From Hesseltinella vesiculosa (taxonomy: Eukaryota > Mucoromycota > Mucoromycetes > Mucorales > Cunninghamellaceae): a stretch of 64,000 nucleotides of DNA. The DNA lies in NCBI GenBank assembly GCA_002104935.1, contig MCGT01000037.1, positions 210,478 to 274,477 of the forward strand, in the 5' to 3' direction. This document shows, one piece after another, positions 1-14,203 of this stretch. The translations under genes and the position numbers were made by a program. Each line of letters begins with the position of its first letter. The stretch's first letter is position 1. The notes beneath the pieces are model-generated. The model saw only the letters and a program-made list of their open reading frames with translations. It was not told the origin of the DNA and made no database searches.

Positions 1-5551
<5,551 letters not shown>

Positions 5552-6378
5552 GGCGTTTATCGATTGATCCAAAGTCTCCGGATTCTTTGTTTTTTAAGGA
5601 TGATGCTTCACTCTAAGTGTTGTACAAAAAAGACAACAGACCAATATTAAAAAAAAATGTGAGCATAAAAAAAAAAAAAAGGTCTTCACGTCATGAGATT
5701 TGCCTCGTGCCATTGTATCGCTCCACTCCAACCACTCTATCCATGCTGACGTTTCCACTTAGTTTCCGATGATTTTGTTTTTTTTTTTTTTTTTTGATCC
5801 TAGGATTCCTTTTCATGCAGTGATGATCGTCCTTTTTTTTCCATTGCGCAAATTGTGTCCTTTTTTTTCTTCAATCACAGGGTCCACTTACCGATAGAGA
5901 TGCCTAAAGAAACAAACAAAAGCAAATGCACGTTGTACTTTTCGATCGTGGTGTTTGTTGATTGTAAAAGTATCACAAAAAAATAAACGTAGCGGGACGA
6001 AAGGTGCAACAGAGAGAGAGAAGTTGAGACTAATCAAAAGCCAGATGGATAAATAATACAAGTAACTAGAAAAAAGCAACAGGCAATACTCTTTTTGTTA
6101 TCCAATCTGGTATCAATCAATGAATAAAAAAATAAAAGGAAAAGGGGGGAGAAGGAGAGAAAAAAAAAAAGAGACATTTTTTTTTCGGCCTTCTCTGATT
6201 GCACCAGCCGCCGGAGTTTCAATCCAGGCTTTCTAATTGCTTTGGACAGTGCAAAAAAAAATAAAAATACAATAGGCCTGTCACGGTTTATTATCAGTCT
6301 ATAGTGATTATTAAGAGAAAGGGGGTATATGGGTAAGAATTAAAAAAAAGGATACTATTGTAACAAAAAAAAAAAGGG
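5552..6378. other. Intergenic region upstream of the CHD gene
   Basis: AT-rich with many A and T homopolymers and short purine or pyrimidine stretches. It should contain the 5' UTR and promoter of the CHD gene. No RNA gene or convincing coding exon seen. Confidence 0.5.
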
Positions 6379-6795
6379 CTAGTGAGGAGGGTGGCAACGA
6401 GGCATAGATGGGGAGAGCGGATGGTGAGGAGATGGGGAATCACAAGGCGGTTGCCAGTGGGTGTAACCATCTGGTTGGGCACACGGCGTTTCTTGTGACA
6501 GATCATATTGCTGGTGTGGATGCGTCCATCGTTGATCCTTGACGATGAACCCGGTGCTTTTGTCTTGACGCTCGTCCTTGATCACTTTTTTTAAAATTGA
6601 GTGAGTTTCTCGGTTTCATTTTCAAAAAAAGGTACCTGGCGTCAGCGCATGGATGCCCATATAGCCTTTTAAAAGAATGATGGGTGGCAAAACCGTTTCT
6701 TTTCTCAGCACCAACACTGGGGCAGCTTTGCCTTGAAACTTGTCGCAGTCAATGCTGTAAACGATTTGCTGCTTTTCAATAAAAGAAACAATCAT
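6379..6795 (-). CDS. Possible small two-exon gene, unknown product
   Basis: I do not recognise it. A first exon starting at the ATG at 6795 reads MIVSFIEKQQIVYS and on to GIHALTP, where a GTACCT donor (near 6635) can join an acceptor near 6585. The joined frame continues VIKDERQDKSTGFIVKD and ends in a proline/histidine-rich tail with a stop at 6379. The joined product is about 120 residues with ordinary composition, which makes it more credible than the homopolymer-driven frames around it. It would be transcribed away from the CDC34 gene. The true N terminus may lie in a further exon near 6890-6930 (MEKKASSIFSRMHR), but I could not make the phases agree. Existence itself is uncertain. Confidence 0.3.
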
Positions 6796-6989
6796 GCCAA
6801 TGGACAAGAACGACAAAAAGGAAAAGAAATGAAAAAAAAGGAGGCACAACAGGAAAGCATGATGAAGGGGAGCATGAGGCGATCACACCTGTGCATTCGG
6901 GAAAAAATCGAGCTTGCCTTTTTTTCCATGCACCGCATTTTTTTTCTCTCTCTTCTTTTCCTTATTTTCATTGCTCCCATTTATTTTCA

Positions 6990-8403
6990 ATGTCATCTGC
7001 TGCTCATACCTTGCAACGTCAATTAAAAGGTAAACAACCACACCAACCACATAGCCATCCCTCTAAAAAAATTCATTCAACCTCGACCATCCTTTTTCTT
7101 TAGAGCTGACGAGAAATCCCGTGCCTGGTTTCAATGTCGAGCTGAAGAATGATAATATTTTTGAATGGTAAAGAACTCTCACTCGTTTTGTACTGTACTG
7201 ATGCATGTTTAGGTCGGTCGCTATTATCGGCATGCCAAACACCATCTATGATGGCGGCTATTTCAAGGTAAACATGCATACAAAAAAAAAAAAAAAACAT
7301 CCCACTCGCTCTCCCAACTTGACCATGGTGATCTCAAATTCGCTTGTTTCCTCCCAGGCTACCATGACCTTTCCTCCTGAATATCCATTCAAGCCCCCTA
7401 CATTCCGTTTTGATCGTGAATTTTACCATCCCAACGGTAATCATTCACCTTCTCTCAAAACTCCCGAGCCTTGCCAGCCATCGCTGACGTTTTCTACCTC
7501 TCCTTATTTTTTAGTTTATGACGACGGTCGGTTATGTATCTCGATTCTGCACCCTCCTGGTGACGACCCTGTCAGCGGTGAAAAGGCTGAGGTAAGGAAA
7601 AAATACGCCATCTCGTTTCATACTGCGCAAACTGACTTGCCTCCCAACTGCTTTGACTTTCGTCCTTTCCACTTTCTTGCTGAATAGGAACGATGGAATC
7701 CTACACAGGTAATGCAAAAAGGAGCAGACAATAGAAAATTGGCCCAACCGTTGTGACTTCAGAACGATGCCTGGGGGCAAAAATACACGGAAAAATATCA
7801 TGTGTCGCTAACCTGACCTTTTTTTTTCCAGTCTGTCGAAAGCAAGTTGCTGTCAAGCATCTCGAATGCCCAATGCTCATTTTTTTTTTTTGTTTTTGCT
7901 CTCTAGGCGTACTGATGTCCATCATCTCACTCTTGGCTGACCCCAACTGCTCGAGCCCTGCTAATGTGGATGCTGGTGTAAGTGCCCTTCCCTCTGTGCC
8001 TCTCCACCGCGGCAACCTCGTAGAACCTACCCATGCCAATCACCTTTTTCCCATAGGTATCCTTTAGAAACAACCGTGCGCTCTACAATAGCGTGGTCAA
8101 GCGTAAGTTGAAAAACAGGAATAAAACACGAAGCAAATCGCTGACCGGGCAGATTTTCATAGAGCAAGTCGACATGTCCAAGCAAGACATCCCTCTTGGA
8201 TTCAAGATGCCTACGTCCGAAAAGGACTTTATGATTGCTGCGCCTGTGGAAATAGAAGAAGACGAAAACTTGCAAGTGGCCCTAAGAGTAGGAAAACCGG
8301 TAGCTTACCCTCCTTTTCCATTAGCTGGTACGAGTCTGGCGATGACAGCGACTTTGACGTAGACGATGTGGACTTTGATGATGATGACGAAGAAGAAGAT
8401 TGA
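6990..8403 (+). CDS. CDC34: Cdc34/UBE2R-type ubiquitin-conjugating enzyme E2
   Basis: Eleven exons: 6990-7029, 7104-7167, 7213-7267, 7358-7436, 7515-7591, 7688-7708, 7832-7841, 7907-7977, 8057-8102, 8163-8271, 8325-8403. They sum to 651 nt (216 residues) with every phase agreeing. The fold shows FHPN-type HPN near residue 76, catalytic Cys about residue 87 in GRLCISILHPP, and the acidic-loop insertion DDPVSGEKAE that marks the Cdc34/Ube2R/Ube2G group. The SKQDIPLGFKMPTSE segment and the acidic tail ending DDDDEEED match yeast Cdc34, the SCF ubiquitin ligase E2 that drives G1/S. Exons 6 and 7 are only 21 and 10 nt. Introns 7 and 10 use GC donors (GCAAGT). The residue or two at the exon 9/10 join (RQQV) is the least certain. 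Confidence 0.93.
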
Positions 8404-8639
8404 AAGGAATGAGGGAATTTCTTTCGAATACTATATCCAGCCCTACTTTTTTTTTTTTTTTCATTTTTGCCTATTTATTTTTGGTGGTTTTTCTTATTTT
8501 TTTTTGATTCCATGGCTCCTCTTTTCTTTGTTTCTCATTAGCATTTTGTATCCACTTTTCTTAACTTTTCGCTCCATCAATAAATCAACTGGTTGTTTGA
8601 AAAGAGCCTTGACATGGATGTTCTGGCCGAAAAAAAAAA
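8404..8639 (+). other. CDC34 3' flank
   Basis: T-rich stretch after the CDC34 stop, probably holding the 3' UTR and polyadenylation site. Nothing else seen before the dispersed repeat starts. Confidence 0.4.
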
Positions 8640-9033
8640 AAAAAGGGTGCGTCAACTTGCTGAAAATGGCAATCCAAAATCCTTTTTCGTTTGATCGAAA
8701 AAAAGAAAAGGACGCTACACAGTGCTTTTGACTGATCAGATCAAAGTGAAATTTTGCACAAGTGCGCAAATACACGAATGATGGTGGTGATTATAATCAG
8801 GCCGATTGACGCTGGCTGCCCAGCCAGCTTTTGCTCACTTACGTTTTGACACTTCCGATTCTCCAGCCAGAAAAAAACCAAAATCGGCCATTTTCGCCAG
8901 GGGACCCCTTCGTCGATCTGAACAAAATGACAGTGCAAAATTGCTAAAGTCAATTCCCCCCAAATTTTGTATGCGAGCACAAAATGATGAGAAATGATGA
9001 TGATTAAATTTATAGGTCTCTCTAGCAGTGTTG
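8640..9033 (+). repeat. Dispersed ~0.4 kb repeat, copy A
   Basis: Shares an ordered series of short motifs with copies at 9034, 15995, 17950 (inverted), 58720 (inverted) and 59195: an A/T-run segment, CACAGTGCTTTTGA, TGATCAGATC, GTGAAATTTTGCAC, GCGCAAATAC, GAATGATG, GCCCAGCCAGC, TTTTGCTCA, CTCCAGC, AAAATCGGCCATTTTC and GGGGACCCC. No coding capacity and no obvious terminal inverted repeat. Edges are approximate. It behaves like a non-autonomous, diverged repeat family. Confidence 0.75.
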
Positions 9034-9465
9034 ATCACCGATTGCCCTGTGTGCACTGGCCAGGCTTTGAAGGTGTTTTTCGGAGATTGAATCAGGCCCC
9101 CCAATTTGGCAGGTGGTCATTTTTGAAAAAAAATAAAAGGCTGCACAGAACAACTGAGCGATTGGATCATTGTGAAATTTTGTGCACATGCGCAAATACA
9201 TGAATGACGATGGTAATAAAAAAAACAGAGAGATTGGCGTAGGTCGCCCAGCCAACGTTTGACCTGTTTTGTTTTCATCCCTCCGACTCACCAGCTTAAA
9301 GAAAACATCAGCCATTCTCACCAAGAGACCCCCCAGGTGAACTGATCAAAAATCACAATGCAACATTATTCTAAAGAGATTCACTCCTAATTTTACATAC
9401 CAATGTAAAATGATAATAAACGACCATGACTAATATTACAACTCTCTCAGACAGCGATGGGAGCA
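9034..9465 (+). repeat. Dispersed ~0.4 kb repeat, copy B (tandem to copy A)
   Basis: Direct-orientation neighbour of copy A, offset by about 420 bp. Carries GATCATTGTGAAATTTTG, GCGCAAATACATGAATGA, TCGCCCAGCCAACGTTTG, CCGACTCACCAGCTTAAA and AAGAGACCCCCCAGG. Its tail (about 9355-9460: ACAATGCAACATT, AGATTCACTCCTAATTTTAC, AACTCTCTCAG) is very close to the tail of copy C at about 16340-16440. Confidence 0.75.
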
Positions 9466-10058
9466 AAAAAAAAAAAAAAAAAAAAAGTAAGGAGCGGAAG
9501 CCAGGCACGGAGATCAGATCAGGTTAGTAATCGAACATACAATAAAAAATGATTGGGCCAGTTGCGCAAAATGGGCTGCTGAGCAAATTTGGGCCATGTT
9601 TTTACACAGCAAGCCGAATTTTTGCACAACTCGCCCCCATCCTTTTTATTTATACTCCGACCACCAACCTGACATGGTTTTCTAATGTGACTGCAAAAAA
9701 CGGTGTCACAGTGAGACACCAAAAAATGAAATGAGTCACGCAAAAAAAAAAATTAACAACGACGTGCATTTTGTTATTTTTCAAAATGGCTGTAAAAAAA
9801 AAGGGCAAGGGCTATGAAGAACAAAAAATAACGCTTTGTGACATTCATCACTGGTCACCCACTTTGGCCATCCCGGGGTTGCTCCGAGCGATCACAATTT
9901 TTTTCGACCAAATCGGAAATACTCCGGCGTCGGATCTTTCCGGACGAACGACGATACCATTTTCGGCGCCCGGCGGCCCCTCCGGACGATCACGTGACCA
10001 CTTGCCAAAAATGGACTCGCGGAGTTTATATTTTCGGCGAAAAAATGACGTCAACAGA
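9466..10058. other. Intergenic, contains an imperfect hairpin
   Basis: Begins with a long A run. About 9557-9640 holds an imperfect inverted repeat: CAGTTGCGCAAAATGGGCT on the left against AGCCGAATTTTTGCACAACT on the right. The rest has no recognised feature until the tRNA at 10059. Confidence 0.4.
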
Positions 10059-10140
10059 GTCGTTTTGTCCGAGTGGTTAAGGAGATGGCCTGCTAAGCCA
10101 TTGTGCTTTGCACGCGCAAGTTCGAATCTTGCAGGCGACG
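10059..10140 (+). tRNA. tRNA-Ser(GCT)
   Basis: Cloverleaf reads through: acceptor GTCGTTT pairs with AGGCGAC (two G-U pairs), D-arm TCCGAGTGGTTAAGGA, anticodon stem ATGGC/GCCAT around loop CTGCTAA (anticodon GCT), long variable arm TGTGCTTTGCACG typical of serine tRNA, and T-arm CAAGTTCGAATCTTG. Discriminator G. No intron. Decodes AGC/AGU. Confidence 0.95.
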
Positions 10141-10726
10141 TTATCTTTTTGCTTCTGGCTTCAAGGTCTTTTTTTTCTTTCTCACAACGTCGTCCCTATA
10201 CACTGTATACCCCTACCCTAAATAAATCTTGCGGTTTTTTTTTTTGCACAGGCCGAAGGGACGGTATTCCTTATTTTTTTTCAACGTTTGCGTCATTCTT
10301 TGAGGGGGTGGGAGGGTGGGGCAAAGACTTTGGACTGGCGTGGAACAAAAATAAATAAAAAAAAGGAGGCTGTGAGGTGGTTATTCTTAGTAAGCTGCAG
10401 CATGGCAAAGCAGACCCCGTTTGAGCACAACAAACAGATGCCGAGTTGCATGCGCAGCTGACTCTGTCGAGGGACAGGTTAAAAAATGAGTAAGCATGCT
10501 ACTTTTAATAGGATCCCCCAGGGTCCCTCGATCAAAAATGGTGATGCTCTACCTAAAATAAACTCTTTCTATCTTTTCAACAATCGCATTGGACGCAAGT
10601 ATGACCCGGCAACGAAAAAAAAAAAAAAAAAAAAAACGAGCTTCGCAAGAGGTTTTTTTTTAAATACGTTCAAACGCCATAAATGAGGCTGCGACATCGG
10701 CATGTGGCACATGGAGGAAAATCGAA
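10141..10726. other. Intergenic between tRNA-Ser and the first secreted-protein gene
   Basis: Homopolymer-rich; starts with the T run expected to stop RNA polymerase III after the tRNA. No coding signal seen. Confidence 0.4.
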
Positions 10727-10734
10727 TATAAAAG
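10727..10734 (+). promoter_or_regulatory. TATA box of the first secreted-protein gene
   Basis: TATAAAAG lies 72 bp before the ATG at 10799, at a normal distance for a TATA-driven start. Function is inferred from position. Confidence 0.6.
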
Positions 10735-10798
10735 CAACCCTGAAAATTAAAAAAAATGGAGACATCTTTGTGCATTCACACTAAAGACGAAAAAAAAA

Positions 10799-11128
10799 AT
10801 GAAGATGCAATCTATGCTTGTGGTTTTGTTGGCCTGCATTCTGGGCATGGTGATGGCCGAGGACTTCTGCGTTTATTACTACAAAAACCCCAATTACCAA
10901 GACGAAGCTGGGTTCACCTGTGCTAGCGTCAACCCTGGCGAAACCTTTGGTTCCCACAGTGCCAACTTGGACGTGCGTTCCTTCAAAGCTCCTGAATGGC
11001 TGCAGGTCACACTCTACAGCAAGTATTACTGGGGTGGCAAGTCCGTTTCGTTCACTGGTCAGCAAGGCGATATCAATCCTGGCTTCACCGTGCATAGCGT
11101 TCGCGTCAAGAACACCAAAACTGCCTGA
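10799..11128 (+). CDS. Small secreted protein, possible beta/gamma-crystallin-like fold (paralogue 1)
   Basis: Intron-free, 109 residues. The first ~20 residues (MKMQSMLVVLLACILGMVMA) are a clear signal peptide with a likely cut after VMA. The mature part is about 89 residues with two cysteines (EDFCVYYY and AGFTCAS), able to form one disulfide. The motif APEWLQVTLYSKYYWGGKSV, with a Tyr-x4-Tyr-x-Gly core, resembles a Greek-key crystallin or streptomyces-killer-toxin-like repeat; this fold is inference. A clear relative lies 0.7 kb downstream (11855), so the pair arose by tandem duplication. Own TATA box. Likely exported to wall or medium; role unknown. No evidence of toxicity seen. Confidence 0.85.
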   Translation: MKMQSMLVVLLACILGMVMAEDFCVYYYKNPNYQDEAGFTCASVNPGETFGSHSANLDVRSFKAPEWLQVTLYSKYYWGGKSVSFTGQQGDINPGFTVHSVRVKNTKTA

Positions 11129-11798
11129 AGTTGGGTTTAAAAAGGGGCAGCCAACTCTGGCCCTTTTTCCCTTGTCTGTTTCGGCTCCCGCTTTTTTTAT
11201 TTTTTTAATAAAAATAAAAGAAAGTTACAAGCAGTCAACCTTTTTGTTTTTGTTCCTCGGGAAGCTGGCCATCGACCATCAAATCACAGTGATGAATTTT
11301 TTTTTTTTTTTTTTTTTGGTTTTATCCAGGACGCTTCCCCTCTCCTGTCATAACGATGCTTCAGGTTACACGCCAAGGGGGTCAGCGACGTGCTTTTTTT
11401 TCCCTTGCCGATCAATGCAATGTCCTCGGTAAACATCATCACAACAGCAAACAACAACAGCAAACAATGAAGCCCATCTGCAAGGAAAACAGCACCATGG
11501 TCCTTTCTGCACAACAAAATGCTCTTGTCATGGCAAGGAATCCACCGAGGAAACTCGCGGTCTATCGTTGAATGTGCAAAAACCGGGGTTAAACAGGCGA
11601 CAGGAAAAAAAAAAAAAAAAAAGGTTCATGCAAGACGCTGAGCGTTGCCAAATCAGGAAAGCTTGTTTTTGTTTCTCAGCAGTCCTTGATTTGTGCAGTA
11701 ATCAAAACGAAGAGGGAACCCACGATCAAGACAGCGATCTAAAAAAAAAATGACAAAGTAATAATAATAATAATAAAATGACAAGTGGCTGCATCAGG
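11129..11798. other. Spacer between the tandem secreted-protein genes
   Basis: Contains the 3' flank of the first gene (AATAAAAATAAAAG near 11207), long T and A runs, CAACAG-rich sequence near 11445-11465 and a short (TAA)n microsatellite at about 11757-11777, just before the next TATA box. Confidence 0.5.
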
Positions 11799-11806
11799 TA
11801 TAAATA
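11799..11806 (+). promoter_or_regulatory. TATA box of the second secreted-protein gene
   Basis: TATAAATA 56 bp before the ATG at 11855. Same arrangement as in the upstream paralogue. Confidence 0.6.
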
Positions 11807-11854
11807 TGGCCAGGCTTTTGAGTCCCTGTCTCGTTTTTTCCCGTATTTTGCAAC

Positions 11855-12211
11855 ATGATAAACCTGCGCTCGGGATTTTTTTTGTTGGCGAGCTTATTGC
11901 TCTTACTGGTGTGCACCGGCTTGGTTTGTGCTGACGAAGACAAAGAGCCTTTCTGCATTGAATTCTTTCACGCACCCCAGTTAGTGGATAAAAACGGCTT
12001 CGTATGTGATAACGCCACCGCCGGGGTGACTGCCGGTCGCCCAAAAAAATACCTGTCGACCGTGGCCTCTTTCTCAGCGCCAGATTGGCTCCAGGTCACA
12101 CTCTACAGCGACTTTTTTTTTCGTGGGACGGGTGTGCAATACCAGGGATCGGTCGACTCCATCGATCCTCCCATGATTGTCAAGAGCGTCCAATACGAAA
12201 ACACGAACTAA
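11855..12211 (+). CDS. Small secreted protein, possible beta/gamma-crystallin-like fold (paralogue 2)
   Basis: Intron-free, 118 residues. Signal peptide of about 26 residues (hydrophobic core LLASLLLLLVCTGLVC, cut probably after CADE or VCA). The mature part aligns with the 10799 protein: FCIEFFHAP with FCVYYYKNP, GFVCDNA with GFTCASV, SAPDWLQVTLYSDFFFRGTG with KAPEWLQVTLYSKYYWGGKS, and IVKSVQYENTN with VHSVRVKNTKTA. The two cysteines and the Trp-Leu-Gln-Val-Thr-Leu-Tyr-Ser core are kept, while the rest has diverged, so the duplication is not recent. Function unknown; secretion well supported. Confidence 0.85.
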   Translation: MINLRSGFFLLASLLLLLVCTGLVCADEDKEPFCIEFFHAPQLVDKNGFVCDNATAGVTAGRPKKYLSTVASFSAPDWLQVTLYSDFFFRGTGVQYQGSVDSIDPPMIVKSVQYENTN

Positions 12212-12559
12212 CCCAATCACCTTCCTTCTTGCGTGTACTATTTCCCTTGTCTCTTTTGTACTGTAATAAACATGTCCCTTTTTTTGATCTCTCTCGGGTG
12301 CATGTGGATTTTTTTCTGCCGCCTCTTTCCCGTCAATGACATGTCAAATATGAGTGTGCCATCTTTTCATGTGCATCTGGCGTCTGGAGAAGCACCAGTG
12401 TACAACAAACCCTTTTTAGATTCACCTTGTGCAACTTGTCTACCCTATGACAAATGACTTGTTCTCGTTTTTTATTTTTCTGGGCATGAAATAACCGTTT
12501 TTTTTTTTTTTTCCCTCTCTTTCCCTCAACCTTTTTAATCATCTCATCTTGAATTAACA

Positions 12560-12887
12560 ATGGCTGCCTATTCTGGTCGTGATATTGCTTTGTTTGTGAT
12601 TGCCTTTTTCTTCCCTCCTTTGGCTGTGCTGTTCAAGCGTGGCTGTGGTGCCGACTTCTTCATTAACATCTGTTTGACTTTGCTTGGCGCCAGTACGGTT
12701 TTTAAAAAAAGTAGAGTAAAAAAGTCTGACTGATCTGCTTGCCATAGTTCCCGGTATCATTCATGCCTTCTACATTGTTCACAAGTACAGCGAAGGCCAT
12801 GAAGATTTGGAACGTGATGGGTTGCATTATCAGCCTGTTCCCAACAGCCAGCCCACACAAGTCGTCTATGGCTCCAACAACAACTAA
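12560..12887 (+). CDS. PMP3: PMP3/RCI2-type plasma membrane proteolipid
   Basis: Two exons, 12560-12692 and 12748-12887 (273 nt, 90 residues), joined at a phase-1 intron with donor GTACGG and acceptor CATAG. Two membrane segments: IALFVIAFFFPPLAVLFKRG and INICLTLLGAIPGIIHAFYI. The FPP, CGADFFINICLTLLG and PGIIHA motifs are the family signature. In yeast PMP3 stabilises membrane potential and limits Na+/K+ influx. A soluble tail of about 35 residues (YSEGHEDLERDG onward) extends beyond the 55-residue yeast protein, as in some stress-induced fungal relatives. Confidence 0.92.
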
Positions 12888-13347
12888 AAAAAGGTAACTG
12901 TTTCCCAGCCCGCCGCCGTTGCTCATCCTTTTCCCGCCTTTCTCACTCTTAGCTGCTGCCCTGCCATCTCCATTTTCTTTAGTGCTACGTATCCTGTATT
13001 CAATGAATGAAAGCTTATGACCCCATTTACTCTAGCGTGCTTAAAAAAAAGTGTCACAGGTAGGTGGAGGACGACAACGAGAAAGGAAAGCGAGAGAATG
13101 GGAGTGGGAGAAAATGAGGTTTTTATTGGCTTGAAGGTTCGTTTTGGTAAGTCACCTGCACAACAAGAAATCCAGAATGGCCGGAATATCAAAAAAGGGG
13201 GAACTGACTTTTTTTTTTTTTTTTTTTTTTTTTCGCACAAGGAGAAACACGGTCGTCAGTGTGAACCGCGTCAGTGGTTTTTTTTCAGTTTTTTTTTTTC
13301 CGCGACTGAAAAAAAAAAGAAAGTCCGAGGGCCGATGACGAACAGGT

Positions 13348-13355
13348 ATAAAAAG
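13348..13355 (+). promoter_or_regulatory. TATA box of the 13439 gene
   Basis: TATAAAAA 91 bp before the ATG at 13439, followed by a pyrimidine-rich leader. Confidence 0.5.
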
Positions 13356-13438
13356 ACAATGGATACGACAGGCGCGCGGCCCGTTTAATTTTTCCTTTTT
13401 TCTCTTTCCTCTCTTTATCTTTAGCTTCCATCCGCATC

Positions 13439-14203
13439 ATGGCCACCATCACACAGAACAGGAATGCTACTATTGACATGGACAAGGTAAGAAAAAAACG
13501 AAAAGAGCAAAAAGGGAAAACCGATGCTCACGTTTTTTTTTTTTTTTTTGTGGTACAGCATATTGAAAGTCTCAAAACCAGATTGGGATTTGCTCGGTTC
13601 AAGTTACGAAACGGATGGGAAAACAACACGTTGATCGATGTCGAGTGCTTCTGGAAAGAGAAACAACGCCAAATGATCGATGCCTTGCCAACACCTCGTT
13701 TCACCCAACGTGATATTCTCGATAACCGCACCTTGCATCCTCATTACCATTACCAAGCACAAACAACCCAATCACAACCACAGCTTCCATATCCAACATT
13801 ACCTCAGTTCTCCCATGTCCCTCGTCATCAACGCCGACACTCTCATCAGCATACCAAGCGAAAGCGCTCCAAACTGACCCGATCTCTGTCCTCACCCATC
13901 ACCTCACCCACTTCATCTTCTTTCATGACCTCTCCTTCACCTCCTGCTTATTCATCTCGTCATCCTCTTCACAAGCGAACCTCTTCTTGCAGCCCCTCCC
14001 CTGAGCCCTACCGACCCTACCCTTTCCACAGCAGCCAGCCCGAGCTTGGTTCCTCCAACTCCTTGCACTACCTCTCTTACGCTATTGATATGACCGAAAA
14101 CCGTCGAAACGACTCTGCATCGCCCATGTCTCAAGATGAACCTCCTTCTCCTGAAACTGCTGCTGCCGAAGCCATGATCATGTTTGGACACCAAACCCAA
14201 TGA
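13439..14203 (+). CDS. Possible Whi5-like (GTB-motif) protein
   Basis: ATG at 13439; exon 1 ends at 13486, a 72-nt intron (13487-13558, GTAAGA...TACAG) is removed, and exon 2 runs to the stop at 14203 (about 230 residues). The stretch IESLKTRLGFARFKLRNGW at the start of exon 2 looks like the short Whi5/Nrm1-type motif of G1/S transcription regulators; this is from memory and not certain. The remainder is disordered: His/Gln/Pro-rich, then RKRSKLTRSLSSP-like basic/serine stretches with many S/T-P sites suited to CDK phosphorylation. The intron is a multiple of three and free of stops, so a retained form would add 24 residues. Otherwise a fungal disordered nuclear protein of unknown role. Confidence 0.65.
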   Translation: MATITQNRNATIDMDKVRKKRKEQKGKTDAHVFFFFFVVQHIESLKTRLGFARFKLRNGWENNTLIDVECFWKEKQRQMIDALPTPRFTQRDILDNRTLHPHYHYQAQTTQSQPQLPYPTLPQFSHVPRHQRRHSHQHTKRKRSKLTRSLSSPITSPTSSSFMTSPSPPAYSSRHPLHKRTSSCSPSPEPYRPYPFHSSQPELGSSNSLHYLSYAIDMTENRRNDSASPMSQDEPPSPETAAAEAMIMFGHQTQ

